Source: HRBIN35 sp036741875 (GTDB taxonomy: Bacteria; Patescibacteriota; Minisyncoccia; UBA6257; HR35). From it: a DNA stretch of 32,104 nucleotides. How positions within the stretch are numbered: the stretch's first letter is position 1; the number at the start of each line of letters is the position of its first letter. The notes beneath the pieces are model-generated. The model had not been told where the DNA came from, ran no database searches, and saw only the letters and a program-made list of their open reading frames with translations. This document shows, piece after piece, positions 14,955 through 23,125 of the stretch. The DNA is taken from contig DAINRM010000006.1 of NCBI GenBank assembly GCA_036741875.1, positions 1 through 32,104 of the forward strand, read 5' to 3'. Position numbers and translations under genes: made by a program.

Positions 14955-15141
14955 AAGTAGAAAAAATTTCTTGCCTTATCTCTGGAGAAATTTCTGAAGT
15001 CACAAATGTTTCTATTTCTTCGGTAGGTGTGTAAATTTGCGGGTATTCTTGATAGAATTTAAAATTAAGGATAGTAAAAAAAAGAATGAGACTTATAAGA
15101 ATAACAAAGAAAAGGATTCTATTTATTTTATCGCTTATCAT
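14944..15141 (-). CDS. Small single-pass membrane protein after infB, function unknown
   Basis: A 65-residue protein: a short basic start (MISDKINR), one hydrophobic helix at about residues 9-27, then an acidic, proline- and threonine-containing tail of some 35 residues, probably outside the membrane. I see no family motif. Its ATG overlaps the infB stop codon (ATGA), the same coupling used by known genes in this window, which supports translation. The last 11 bases overlap the 3' end of the GalT-like gene on the plus strand. Confidence 0.55.
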   Translation of the reverse strand: MISDKINRILFFVILISLILFFTILNFKFYQEYPQIYTPTEEIETFVTSEISPEIRQEIFSTSSY

Positions 15142-16592
15142 TCTGCTATTATTATATCACCAATTTCAATATCTTTTGAGGTTTCCACTATCAAACCGCA
15201 AAGTTCATTTTCTTTAATTTCTTCAGAAGGTAATTTATTTTTTTCTAAACTGATAATTTTACCTCTGCTTATAAATTCTTCATTTCTTAAGATAATAACT
15301 TTATCTCCTAACTTAATTCTTCCTAAAACCACCCTACCGCCAACTGTTTTTTTACTCTTAGTTTTGCTAAAAGTAGCTAAAACCTCAAGTTTTCCCTTAG
15401 GTAATTTTTTTTCTTCTTCTTTACCCCTAATAAGGTTTTCTAATTTTTCTTCGATTTTATAAATGACATTATCTTCTATAACTATCAGATTAAGATTTTT
15501 AATCTCATCTAAAATATTTTTAGGATTTTTTAAATTAAAAGAAACAAAGATAGCCTTGAAATCTTTGGCTAAATCTAAATCTTGGCTTGTAATAGGCCCT
15601 AAATCTTGTTTTATGATTTTAATATTAATTTGAAGTCTATTAGCTAAACCATGCAAAACTTTATCTAGAGCTTCTAAAGAACCTATATGGTCAGCTCTTA
15701 CTATTAAGTTAATATCTCCCTTAGACTCTGAAGAAACAAAAATAAACTTTTTAAAATACTCTTTTTCTTTTTCTTGAAGAATTTTTTGAACTTTTTCTTT
15801 TTCTTCCTCTAAAATAACTCTAAATTCTTCCCCTGCTAAAGGTAAAGTTTCAAAATTACCAACCAAAACAGGTTTAGACGGTTTAGCTTCTTTTATTTTA
15901 TTTCCTAAATCATCCTCCAAAATTCTTACCTTGCCATAAGAAGAAGCAGTTACTAAAAAATCTCCAAATCTTAACTTTCCCCTAATTATAACAAGACTGG
16001 CTAAAATACCTCTTTTAGGATCTTTAAAAACTTCTAAAATATAACCTTCAGCTTTACCTTCATTTTCCGTTTTCATATCGTATAAATCTCTTAAAATAAT
16101 TATTGTTTCTAAAAGTTCATCAATACCCTCACCTGTTTTAGCCGAAGTATAAATTACAGGAATTTCTCCTCCCCATTTTTCTGGAATGACACCAATTTCT
16201 GTAAGTTCTCCTAAAACTTTTTCAGGATCAGCTTCTTTTTTATCTATCTTATTTAAAGCAACAATAAAAGGAATATTAAATGCTTTTAAAAATTCTAAAC
16301 TTTCTTTGGTTTGTGGCTTAACCCCTTCGTCAGCAGCAACAACTAAAATAGCTAAATCTGCTATTTTAGATCCTCTTTCTCTAAGTTTAGTAAAGGCTTC
16401 ATGTCCTGGTGTATCAATAAAAGTTATTTTTTCTCCTTTATATTCAATCTCATAAGCTCCTATTTTTTGAGTAATTCCTCCAGCTTCTAAACTAGTTACA
16501 TTTGTTTTTCTAATATAATCTAAAAGCGAAGTTTTTCCATGATCAACATGACCTAAAATAGTAACAATGGGTGGTTTTTTAATTAAAGCCAT
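15138..16592 (-). CDS. infB: Translation initiation factor IF-2, short form
   Basis: A 484-residue GTPase that brings initiator tRNA to the ribosome. It begins almost directly at the G domain: G1 GHVDHGKT (14-21), G2 near GGITQ (38-42), G3 DTPGH (60-64) and G4 NKID (114-117). Domains II and III follow, and the C-terminal part ends ECLG-like with ELCGLIVETSKDIEIGDIII, as expected for the fMet-tRNA-binding domain. The long N-terminal region of E. coli IF-2 (several hundred residues) is absent; short forms are common in compact genomes. The ATG is 53 bases downstream of gatC. No clear promoter or Shine-Dalgarno sequence is visible. Confidence 0.96.
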   Translation of the reverse strand: MALIKKPPIVTILGHVDHGKTSLLDYIRKTNVTSLEAGGITQKIGAYEIEYKGEKITFIDTPGHEAFTKLRERGSKIADLAILVVAADEGVKPQTKESLEFLKAFNIPFIVALNKIDKKEADPEKVLGELTEIGVIPEKWGGEIPVIYTSAKTGEGIDELLETIIILRDLYDMKTENEGKAEGYILEVFKDPKRGILASLVIIRGKLRFGDFLVTASSYGKVRILEDDLGNKIKEAKPSKPVLVGNFETLPLAGEEFRVILEEEKEKVQKILQEKEKEYFKKFIFVSSESKGDINLIVRADHIGSLEALDKVLHGLANRLQINIKIIKQDLGPITSQDLDLAKDFKAIFVSFNLKNPKNILDEIKNLNLIVIEDNVIYKIEEKLENLIRGKEEEKKLPKGKLEVLATFSKTKSKKTVGGRVVLGRIKLGDKVIILRNEEFISRGKIISLEKNKLPSEEIKENELCGLIVETSKDIEIGDIIIAE

Positions 16593-16645
16593 ATTTAAAA
16601 TTTTTCAAATAAAATTAATTTTCAACCAGTTAAGAGTTTTAAAAT

Positions 16646-16924
16646 TTAAAGAATTTTAGGAACTTTTAGATAATTTCCTTCTTTATCTGGGAAGTTTTTA
16701 ATAATATCGCTGCTATTTTTGCTTTCTTCAGGTTTATCTTCTCTTAAAGGTAAAGAGGGTAAAAGATTAGTTAAGGGTTCAAAATCGGTTAAATCAAGTT
16801 CATTTATTTTGCTCACATAATCTAAAACCTTCTGAAGTTGTAAAGAAAAGGTTTCCAATTCTTCTTCGCTTAAAGTAAGCCTAGCTAAAAGAGCATAATG
16901 TTTTAGTTTTTCTTTATCTAACAT
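16646..16924 (-). CDS. gatC: Asp/Glu-tRNA amidotransferase subunit C
   Basis: A 92-residue protein with the normal GatC pattern: an N-terminal helix (YALLARLTLSEEELETFSLQ), a middle helix (VLDYVSKINELDL), then a Pro-rich extended part with PLREDKPEES and a C-terminal hydrophobic end. It stabilises the GatA-GatB contact in the transamidosome. It is separated from gatA by more than 9 kb and sits between pilD and infB. A promoter-like box lies just before its ATG, so it may be expressed apart from the pilus operon upstream. Confidence 0.93.
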   Translation of the reverse strand: MLDKEKLKHYALLARLTLSEEELETFSLQLQKVLDYVSKINELDLTDFEPLTNLLPSLPLREDKPEESKNSSDIIKNFPDKEGNYLKVPKIL

Positions 16925-16930
16925 AATTTA

Positions 16931-16939
16931 ATTTTACCA
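16931..16939 (-). promoter_or_regulatory. Extended -10 box for gatC
   Basis: In the 34-base gap between pilD and gatC the minus strand reads TGG then TAAAAT (16936-16931), six bases before the gatC ATG. Start-site geometry would place the first transcribed base at the A of the ATG. It would separate gatC-infB expression from the pilus genes. Confidence 0.42.
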
Positions 16940-16958
16940 CAAAATAAATTAAACTCTT

Positions 16959-17777
16959 TTAAAAATTAAAAAGTTGAATGTAAAGTCTGGTAAAATAATT
17001 GCCAAATAAAATAACCCCTAAAAGACCTAAAAAGAAAAAGGGTATAAAAGGTATCGGTTTTTTAAAATTTTTTTCTTTTAAAAATAAAATAAATCCATAA
17101 ATTGAACCAAACAAAGAAGAAAAAACTAAAAAAAGAAGAGCGTCTCCTGGTTTTAAAAAAAGACCTATCGTAAAAACTGTTTTGACATCACCAAAACCTA
17201 AACCCTCTCCTTTAGTAAGAAAATAAATAAAAAGGAATATAAAAGAAAGAAGAAAAGAAGAAAAAATTGTTTCTAAGTAAGGTGGAAAAATAAAAAAATA
17301 ATTTAAAAGATAGCTAAAATCTGGGAATGGTAATTTGAAATAAAAATGATAAAAAATAAAAAAGATTCCTAAAATAAGAAGAAAAATTAAAAATCTATCA
17401 TCAACAAGATAAGTATCAAAATCATAAAGAGCTAAGATAAAAAGAACAGAGAGGAGAAAAAAATAAAAAAAGAAAAGAAAAAAAGAGTAAGGACTGTTTA
17501 AAGGTTTAAAAAATAAGGCTAAAGAAAAAGTAAAAAGAGCGGTAACTAATTCTGTTAGAGGGTATCTTAAAGAAATTTTAGCTTGACAGTACCTACATTT
17601 TCCTTTTTGAAAAATAAAGCTTAAAAGAGGAATTAAATCTTTTACTTCTAAAGTATGCCTGCAAGATGGACATTTAGAACGATTTAAAAGAAAGCTTTCT
17701 CCTTTTTTAAGTCTATAAGCAACATTATTTAAAAAAGAACCCCAAAAAAGACCGAAGATAAAGAAAATAGCATACAT
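16959..17777 (-). CDS. pilD: Prepilin peptidase / N-methyltransferase
   Basis: A 272-residue polytopic membrane aspartyl protease that cleaves type IV prepilin leaders and methylates the new N-terminus. The N-terminal part has GSFLNNVAYRL and two CxxC pairs (C36/C39, C61/C64), the cytosolic zinc-like domain. The catalytic aspartates are probably Asp119 (ALYDFDTYLVDD) and Asp197 in GFGDVK (194-199). About eight hydrophobic segments are present. It is the last gene of the pil operon, 5 bases after pilC. Its likely substrates are the prepilin-like proteins at 28807-30463, together with a major pilin outside the window. Confidence 0.95.
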   Translation of the reverse strand: MYAIFFIFGLFWGSFLNNVAYRLKKGESFLLNRSKCPSCRHTLEVKDLIPLLSFIFQKGKCRYCQAKISLRYPLTELVTALFTFSLALFFKPLNSPYSFFLFFFYFFLLSVLFILALYDFDTYLVDDRFLIFLLILGIFFIFYHFYFKLPFPDFSYLLNYFFIFPPYLETIFSSFLLSFIFLFIYFLTKGEGLGFGDVKTVFTIGLFLKPGDALLFLVFSSLFGSIYGFILFLKEKNFKKPIPFIPFFFLGLLGVILFGNYFTRLYIQLFNF

Positions 17778-17782
17778 AGATG

Positions 17783-18988
17783 TTAAAAGTTTTGTATATG
17801 TTTAGTAAAGTTAAGCAGGGGTATTAAAAGAGAGGCTTCTAAAAGTCCTAAGCCACCACCTAAAATTAAAATAAGAAAAGGTTGTAAAGCTTCACCTAAA
17901 TTAGCAAACTGAGTTTCTACTGTTTCTGAATAAAATTCCAAAAGAGTGTAAGTAATTTCTGCCATCTGTCCGGTTCTTTCAGCAGTTTTCATTGCCTGAA
18001 TAATAATGATAGGAAAGAGTTCAGGAAATTCCTCCATAGCACCACTTAAGGGTTTACCTTTTTTGACTTCTTCAATCATATATTCTAGAGCATATTCATA
18101 AGCAGGATGGGCAATACTATCTCTTATAATTGCCAAAGCTTCAACTAAGGGTACCCCTCCTTTAGTTAAGTAAAAAAGAGATTCTAAAAACTGAGCGGTG
18201 TAAATGTTTTTAAAAAGAGAACTTAAAATAGGAACATTATTTATAAAATCAAAGAAAATTTTTCTACCCTCTTTAGTTCGAAAATATTTAAAAAGATAAT
18301 AGAAAAAAGCAAAAACAATAATTAAAAAGAAAAAACCAAAGTTTAAAATAAAATCTGAAATAAATTGAAAAACTTTTGTAATGGTTGGTAAAGGAATGTT
18401 ATTTTCAACAAATATTTTTGTAATCTGAGGAATTACAAAATAAAAAAGAATAAGCATTACCACAATAAATATAGCAAAAACAATAGCTGGATAAATTAAG
18501 GCTTGTAAAGCTTTATTTCTAAATTTAATTTGATTTTCTAAGTGTTTAGAAAGATAGTTGAGTGTTTCATCTAGGGTACCGACGGTTTCACCTATTTTAA
18601 TCATTCCTACAAAATAAGCATCAAAAACTTCTGGAAATCTTTCTAAGGATTTAGAAAAAGGAACGCCAGAAATAAGATCATTATATATTTGAATTAAAAC
18701 ATCTCTAAAGAAAAAATTTTGTGAAGTTTCTGATAAAGATTTAACTGCTTCATCAAGAGGAGTTTGTGCTTTAATAAGATAACTTAGCTGACGAGAAAAA
18801 AGATAAATATCATTAAGACCAGGTTTTCTATAAAAAATTTCTAAAAGTCTACTTCTTGGTTCTCCTAAGTAAGTAATAAAAAGTCCTTGTTCTTGTAAAA
18901 TTCTTAAAGCTTCTTCTTTAGAATCTGCAGAAACAATGCCTCTTTTAAATTCTCCTTCTTGGGTAAAAGCTTTATACTCAAATCTCAT
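17783..18988 (-). CDS. pilC: Type IV pilus inner-membrane platform protein
   Basis: A 401-residue T2SF-family protein with two cytoplasmic helical domains and three main membrane segments (near residues 165-190, 212-235 and 370-395). The opening FEYKAFTQEGEFKRGIVSADS matches PilC/GspF. GETVGTLDETLNYLSKHLE and the later ERTGQMAEITYTLLEFYSE are the duplicated family motifs. It transmits motor motion from PilB and PilT to the growing pilus. Its start overlaps the pilT stop by 4 bases (ATGA). Confidence 0.95.
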   Translation of the reverse strand: MRFEYKAFTQEGEFKRGIVSADSKEEALRILQEQGLFITYLGEPRSRLLEIFYRKPGLNDIYLFSRQLSYLIKAQTPLDEAVKSLSETSQNFFFRDVLIQIYNDLISGVPFSKSLERFPEVFDAYFVGMIKIGETVGTLDETLNYLSKHLENQIKFRNKALQALIYPAIVFAIFIVVMLILFYFVIPQITKIFVENNIPLPTITKVFQFISDFILNFGFFFLIIVFAFFYYLFKYFRTKEGRKIFFDFINNVPILSSLFKNIYTAQFLESLFYLTKGGVPLVEALAIIRDSIAHPAYEYALEYMIEEVKKGKPLSGAMEEFPELFPIIIIQAMKTAERTGQMAEITYTLLEFYSETVETQFANLGEALQPFLILILGGGLGLLEASLLIPLLNFTKHIQNF

Positions 18989-20046
18989 TGTTCAAGTAAA
19001 TATTTTAATCTTTCTGGTTTAAGGCTAAATTCAAGAGCTTTTTCTAAAGAGATATGTCCAAGTTGTACCAAGTTAGCTAAAGAACGATCTAAAGAAATCA
19101 TCCCTTCGCTTAAAGAAGTGTCAATAACATTATCAATTTGATAAACTTTATTTTCTCTGATAAGATTTCTTACTGCATTGTTAGCAATTAAAACCTCGCA
19201 AGCGGGAACTCTCCCACCCGTAACTCGAGGAACAAGTCTTTGAGACAAAATACCTATCAAGGTAGAAGCAAGTTGAAGTCTAGCTTGAGATTTTTGAGAT
19301 TCAGGAAGAACATCTATAATGCGATCAATAGTCTGTGAAGCTGAATTAGTATGTAAAGTTGCTAAAACAAGATGTCCTGTTTCAGCAGCTGTTAAAGCAA
19401 TAGAAATAGAAAGAGCATCTCGAAGCTCACCTATCATAATTACATCAGGATCTTCTCTTAAAGCAGCTTTTAAAGCTCGGTGCCAGGTAGGAGAATGGGT
19501 AGGAATTTCTCTTTGAGAAATAACAGATTTATCTGGGGTAAAAACATACTCTATGGGTTCTTCAATAGTAATAATATGATCTTGTCTAGTATGATTTATT
19601 TCATCTATCATAGCTCCTAAGGTTGTTGATTTACCCATACCAGCAGGACCTGTTATTAAAATAAGTCCTTGTCTTCTTTCTAAAAATTCATGCAAGATAG
19701 GAGGAAGATTTAACTCTTCAATATTTTTAATTTCGTTAGGAATAACCCTAAAAGCTCCAGCCCAACCATTAAATTGAAGATAAATATTGGTTCTAAATCT
19801 AATTGTTTCAGTTAAATAAAAGGAAAAATCTAAATCTTTTGTTTTAAAAATCCTTTCTTTAAGTTCTGTATTTAGAAGAGAAAAAAGCATTTTTTCTGAA
19901 TCTTGTGAAGTAATCACACCAAAATGAGTTAAGAAAAAAAGTTCGCCATCTTTTCTAATAACTGGAAAGCTTCCTGGTAATATATGAATATCAGAAGCTT
20001 TTTCGCTTACCGCAAATTCTAAAATCTCTTGAAGTCTTTTGTCCAT
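18985..20046 (-). CDS. pilT: Pilus retraction ATPase PilT
   Basis: A 353-residue hexameric ATPase that depolymerises pili, powering twitching and DNA uptake. Walker A is GPAGMGKS (133-140), differing from the usual GPTGSGKS. Walker B runs from about Asp201 to Glu207 (DVIMIGE), and the two His boxes are in TGHLVLATLHT. The PilT-specific AIRNLIRE motif is present as AVRNLIRE (291-298), which distinguishes it from assembly ATPases. Length matches typical PilT. Its ATG overlaps the pilB stop by one base. Having both motors suggests dynamic rather than static pili. Confidence 0.95.
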   Translation of the reverse strand: MDKRLQEILEFAVSEKASDIHILPGSFPVIRKDGELFFLTHFGVITSQDSEKMLFSLLNTELKERIFKTKDLDFSFYLTETIRFRTNIYLQFNGWAGAFRVIPNEIKNIEELNLPPILHEFLERRQGLILITGPAGMGKSTTLGAMIDEINHTRQDHIITIEEPIEYVFTPDKSVISQREIPTHSPTWHRALKAALREDPDVIMIGELRDALSISIALTAAETGHLVLATLHTNSASQTIDRIIDVLPESQKSQARLQLASTLIGILSQRLVPRVTGGRVPACEVLIANNAVRNLIRENKVYQIDNVIDTSLSEGMISLDRSLANLVQLGHISLEKALEFSLKPERLKYLLEQ

Positions 20047-21755
20047 TAAGTGACTTTGAAAATTTCATCAATAAAAACTCGACCTTCGCTTGCTTTTATT
20101 ATACCATCGAGTCTCATAGAGATGAAATCTTGTTTTCTTACTAAGTCAAACATTTCCGCCTCGGTAAGACCCTTGGAAACTGCTGAGGCTATTTCTTTTG
20201 TCATCTCAAACATTTCAAAAATTCCTATTCTTCCTATATAACCTCTGAAATTACATTTTTCACAACCTTTTCCTTTAAAAGCTCTTACTTTTATATTTTT
20301 GAATTTTTCCGGAGCTGTTTCTAAAACTTTTTCTATTTCTTTTTCAAGCTCGGGGGGTACTTCAGTTTCTTCTTTGCAATTTTGACAAATTTGTCTTACC
20401 AGTCTTTGAGCAATTACTAAATTAATAATTGAAGGAATAAAATAAGGTTTAACACCCATATCAATTAAACGAGGTATAGCTCCTAAGCTTGTATTAGTGT
20501 GTAAAGTAGAAAGAACAAGGTGTCCTGTCAATGCTGCATGAGTAACAAGTTCAGCTGTTTCTTCATCTCTTATCTCACCAACTAAAATAACATCTGGATC
20601 TTGACGTAAAATTTCTCTAAGTCCATTAGCAAAAGAATAACCTATTTCTGGTCTTACTTGAGATTGATTAACTCCAGTAATTTTATATTCGACGGGATCT
20701 TCTAAGCTCACAATATTTATTTCTTCTCTGTTTATTTCCTGAAGTAAGGCATTAAGAGTAGTTGTTTTTCCTGAACCAGTAGGACCAGTAACTAAAATAA
20801 GACCGTAAGATCTTTTAATATTTCTTTTAATAATCTCATAATGATATTCTGCTAAACCTAAATCTTGAATTTTTTTAAGACCAACTAAAGGATCTAAAAT
20901 CCTTATAGCTGATTTTTCACCGTTAATAGTAGGAAAAATACCAACACGAAAATCAATTTCTCTTCCTTGAACTGTCGCTCTAAATCTTGCATCTTGAGGA
21001 ATTCTTTGTTCATCAAGCCTTAAATTTGTTAAAATTTTGATTCGATTAATAAGAGGCTGCTGCATATCTTTTGGTAAAATGGCTACAGTTTTTAAATCTC
21101 CAAAAAGTCTAAATCGGATTCTGACTCTGTCGGGAAGGGGCTCGATATGAATGTCAGAAGCCCTTAAAGCAACAGCTTTTCTTATAATTATTTCAAGCAT
21201 TTTAATCACCGGGCCTTCTTCTGCTGAAGTAATTGCTTCAGCTAAAGCAAACATTTCTTTTTCCTCTACTTTTCTTCCCTTTTGACTTCTAAAATCAATA
21301 ACTAATTTTTTAAGTTCTTCCTCAAAATTATGATAGTCTTCAAGATGAATATAAAAATCTTGAATAGAAATAAGAAAGAGTTTAACTTCTTGAAGTTTTA
21401 AAGTTTGTTTTAAAACTTCAATAACCTTTTCATTAAGTTGTGGGATTTCAGGGTTAACAACTCCTAAATAAAGAATGTTTGGTTTATAATCAAAACAAAG
21501 CACTTTATAGTTTAAGGCTGTTTTTTCAGGTATTTTATTTATTATTTCTAAGGGAATAACTTCATCCATTTCGAATCTTTTAATGGGAAGATTATAGATT
21601 TTTGCTTTAAAATCTAAAAATTCAGAAATAGGAATTAGATTTTTATTATAAAAATACTCTTCAAAGCTCATACCCAACATTTTTGCTTCCATAAGCCAAT
21701 CTTCAATCTTAGGATATTTTTCTTTGAAATATTCAATAATTAATTTTTCTTGCAT
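20046..21755 (-). CDS. pilB: Pilus assembly ATPase PilB
   Basis: A 569-residue GspE/PilB-type extension ATPase. Residues 1-150 form an N-terminal MshEN-like domain. SDIHIEPLPDRVRIRFRLFG (200-219) begins the motor core. Walker A is GPTGSGKT (324-331), and Walker B with the catalytic Glu is DVILVGE (388-394). The zinc-binding cysteines are C457/C460 and C498/C501, which separate PilB from PilT. It polymerises pilin subunits with PilC at the inner membrane. It lies directly between the PilP-like gene and pilT, with one-base overlaps at both ends. Confidence 0.96.
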   Translation of the reverse strand: MQEKLIIEYFKEKYPKIEDWLMEAKMLGMSFEEYFYNKNLIPISEFLDFKAKIYNLPIKRFEMDEVIPLEIINKIPEKTALNYKVLCFDYKPNILYLGVVNPEIPQLNEKVIEVLKQTLKLQEVKLFLISIQDFYIHLEDYHNFEEELKKLVIDFRSQKGRKVEEKEMFALAEAITSAEEGPVIKMLEIIIRKAVALRASDIHIEPLPDRVRIRFRLFGDLKTVAILPKDMQQPLINRIKILTNLRLDEQRIPQDARFRATVQGREIDFRVGIFPTINGEKSAIRILDPLVGLKKIQDLGLAEYHYEIIKRNIKRSYGLILVTGPTGSGKTTTLNALLQEINREEINIVSLEDPVEYKITGVNQSQVRPEIGYSFANGLREILRQDPDVILVGEIRDEETAELVTHAALTGHLVLSTLHTNTSLGAIPRLIDMGVKPYFIPSIINLVIAQRLVRQICQNCKEETEVPPELEKEIEKVLETAPEKFKNIKVRAFKGKGCEKCNFRGYIGRIGIFEMFEMTKEIASAVSKGLTEAEMFDLVRKQDFISMRLDGIIKASEGRVFIDEIFKVT

Positions 21756-22030
21756 CAGTAAGAATTAGAAAAAAGAGAAGGTCTACCAAGTTCTTCTTCT
21801 TGAATTTCTGGTAAAACTATTTTCTCTGTATTTAAATTACTAGTATAATTTGAAGATTTTTTAAAATCATAATTTTTTATAAATTCAAGTTGATTTTGAA
21901 TAATATTTAAAAGCTCTGAAGGTTCATATTCAGCCTTGAAAATACCTGCTTTCCAAAAAAGGAAAATAACTATACCTAAAAAAGAAACAAACGAAAAAAC
22001 AATCAAGGTTATAACTGCTGAAAGTTTCAT
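21755..22030 (-). CDS. Small membrane protein in the PilP position
   Basis: A 91-residue protein with one membrane helix at about residues 5-27 and a short extracytoplasmic tail. Near its end, LGRPSLFSNS (81-90) resembles the GR-x-x-PF motif that ends the linker of PilP-type lipoproteins, with Leu in place of Pro. The gene lies exactly where pilP sits in the pilM-N-O-P order, overlapping pilO by 4 bases and pilB by 1. No lipobox and no beta domain are present, so it may be a reduced functional counterpart that caps PilN/PilO, or an unrelated small subunit. Its place in the operon makes a pilus role likely. Confidence 0.6.
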   Translation of the reverse strand: MKLSAVITLIVFSFVSFLGIVIFLFWKAGIFKAEYEPSELLNIIQNQLEFIKNYDFKKSSNYTSNLNTEKIVLPEIQEEELGRPSLFSNSY

Positions 22031-22599
22031 TTTTTTGTTGGTGTTAAGATCAAATAATAAGCTTCGACGGTAAAATTTGATTGAATGTTTCCTTTTTCAT
22101 CGAGGTTAAAATTAGCTTTTTTTATTCTCATAATTCTTGAAGATTTATCAATATAATTAATAAATTCTTGAATTTTCTTTATATCTATATTATCAAAAGA
22201 AAGATTAAAGGTAACAAAGGAAACTGGAAGAACGAAAGGAGAAACTAGATATTTTTCTTCTTCTTTAGAAAGGCTAAAGTTTGTTCCAGGAAATTCTCCT
22301 AATCCTAAAACTCTGTAAGTATTTACAAAATAAGCGATAATTTCGGTAATCCTTGGCTCTCTTGGAAGCCATAAGTCTAAGGTTTCTTTCCTTTCAATAA
22401 GCTTAGCAATATTTTTATCCTTAGAAAGTTCATTAATTATTCTCTCAAGTTCTTTTAAGTCTTTTTCTTTATTATTTAGCTTATTAATTTCTTGAGCTAA
22501 AAAAATAGTTCTTTGATATTCAGGAACAAGATCTTTTATAAAAAAATAAGCTATAAGACTAATTAAAATAATTGGTAAAAGATTGATAAAAATCCTCAT
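22027..22599 (-). CDS. pilO: PilO-like pilus alignment protein
   Basis: A 190-residue protein with an N-terminal membrane helix (about residues 5-22), a coiled coil rich in Lys, Glu and Leu (about 30-70), and an extracytoplasmic alpha/beta domain with alternating strands, the architecture of PilO. Sequence conservation in this family is low, so the call rests on architecture and on its place between pilN and the PilP-like gene. It would dimerise with PilN and align the assembly platform. The start overlaps the pilN stop by one base. Confidence 0.8.
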   Translation of the reverse strand: MRIFINLLPIILISLIAYFFIKDLVPEYQRTIFLAQEINKLNNKEKDLKELERIINELSKDKNIAKLIERKETLDLWLPREPRITEIIAYFVNTYRVLGLGEFPGTNFSLSKEEEKYLVSPFVLPVSFVTFNLSFDNIDIKKIQEFINYIDKSSRIMRIKKANFNLDEKGNIQSNFTVEAYYLILTPTKK

Positions 22600-23114
22600 T
22601 ATTTAAAAAAATCTGGTGTTAAGATTAAAGTCAGATTGAAATTGAAATTTCCCGACTTTTCATCTTTTAAAGGAAAAGATTCTTTTTTAATTTTAAACTT
22701 AGATGTTTTTTGAAGATAATTTCTAAACTTTAAATAATCTTCCCAAGTTTCAAAAGAAAGATTTAAACTTATTTCTTTCTCTTCATCATCATAATTAAAA
22801 TTTTTTATACTTAAAAATTTTGGCATCGAAGCATTAAATTTTTCTAAAACTGTATTTAAAGAGATTTTATTTTGAGCTAAAAAAGAAGCATTAGCATATT
22901 GAGAAAAAACAAAATAGGCTTCGTTATTTTTTATTTTATTTAAAATTTCATTTTCTTTTCTGTCAAGTTCTTCTTTTTTCTGATTTAAAAAATTTTCCTG
23001 GTTTTGATTATAATAAGAAAGTCCATAGATAAAAAGAAGTTCAATGCTTAAAATAATAAGAAAAGGAAGTAAAAACCCGATTGGAATTATTTCAGAAATT
23101 TTAAACCTTTCCAT
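22599..23114 (-). CDS. pilN: PilN-like pilus assembly protein
   Basis: A 171-residue protein with a short cytosolic start (MERFKISEIIPIGF), a membrane helix at about residues 13-33, a coiled coil (LNQKKEELDRKENEILNKI) and an extracytoplasmic domain. The usual PilN N-terminal INLLP peptide that docks into PilM is not exact; IPIGFLLPF may serve. Family recognition depends on architecture and on the gene order pilM-pilN-pilO. It lies 11 bases after pilM. Confidence 0.8.
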   Translation of the reverse strand: MERFKISEIIPIGFLLPFLIILSIELLFIYGLSYYNQNQENFLNQKKEELDRKENEILNKIKNNEAYFVFSQYANASFLAQNKISLNTVLEKFNASMPKFLSIKNFNYDDEEKEISLNLSFETWEDYLKFRNYLQKTSKFKIKKESFPLKDEKSGNFNFNLTLILTPDFFK

Positions 23115-23125
23115 TAAAGAAAATT

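Noticed and set aside
15037..15462. Plus-strand open frame of 141 codons opposite infB
   Set aside because: It is antisense to conserved IF-2 sequence and the small membrane gene, Ser/Leu/Phe-rich as expected for complement of Lys/Glu-rich codons.
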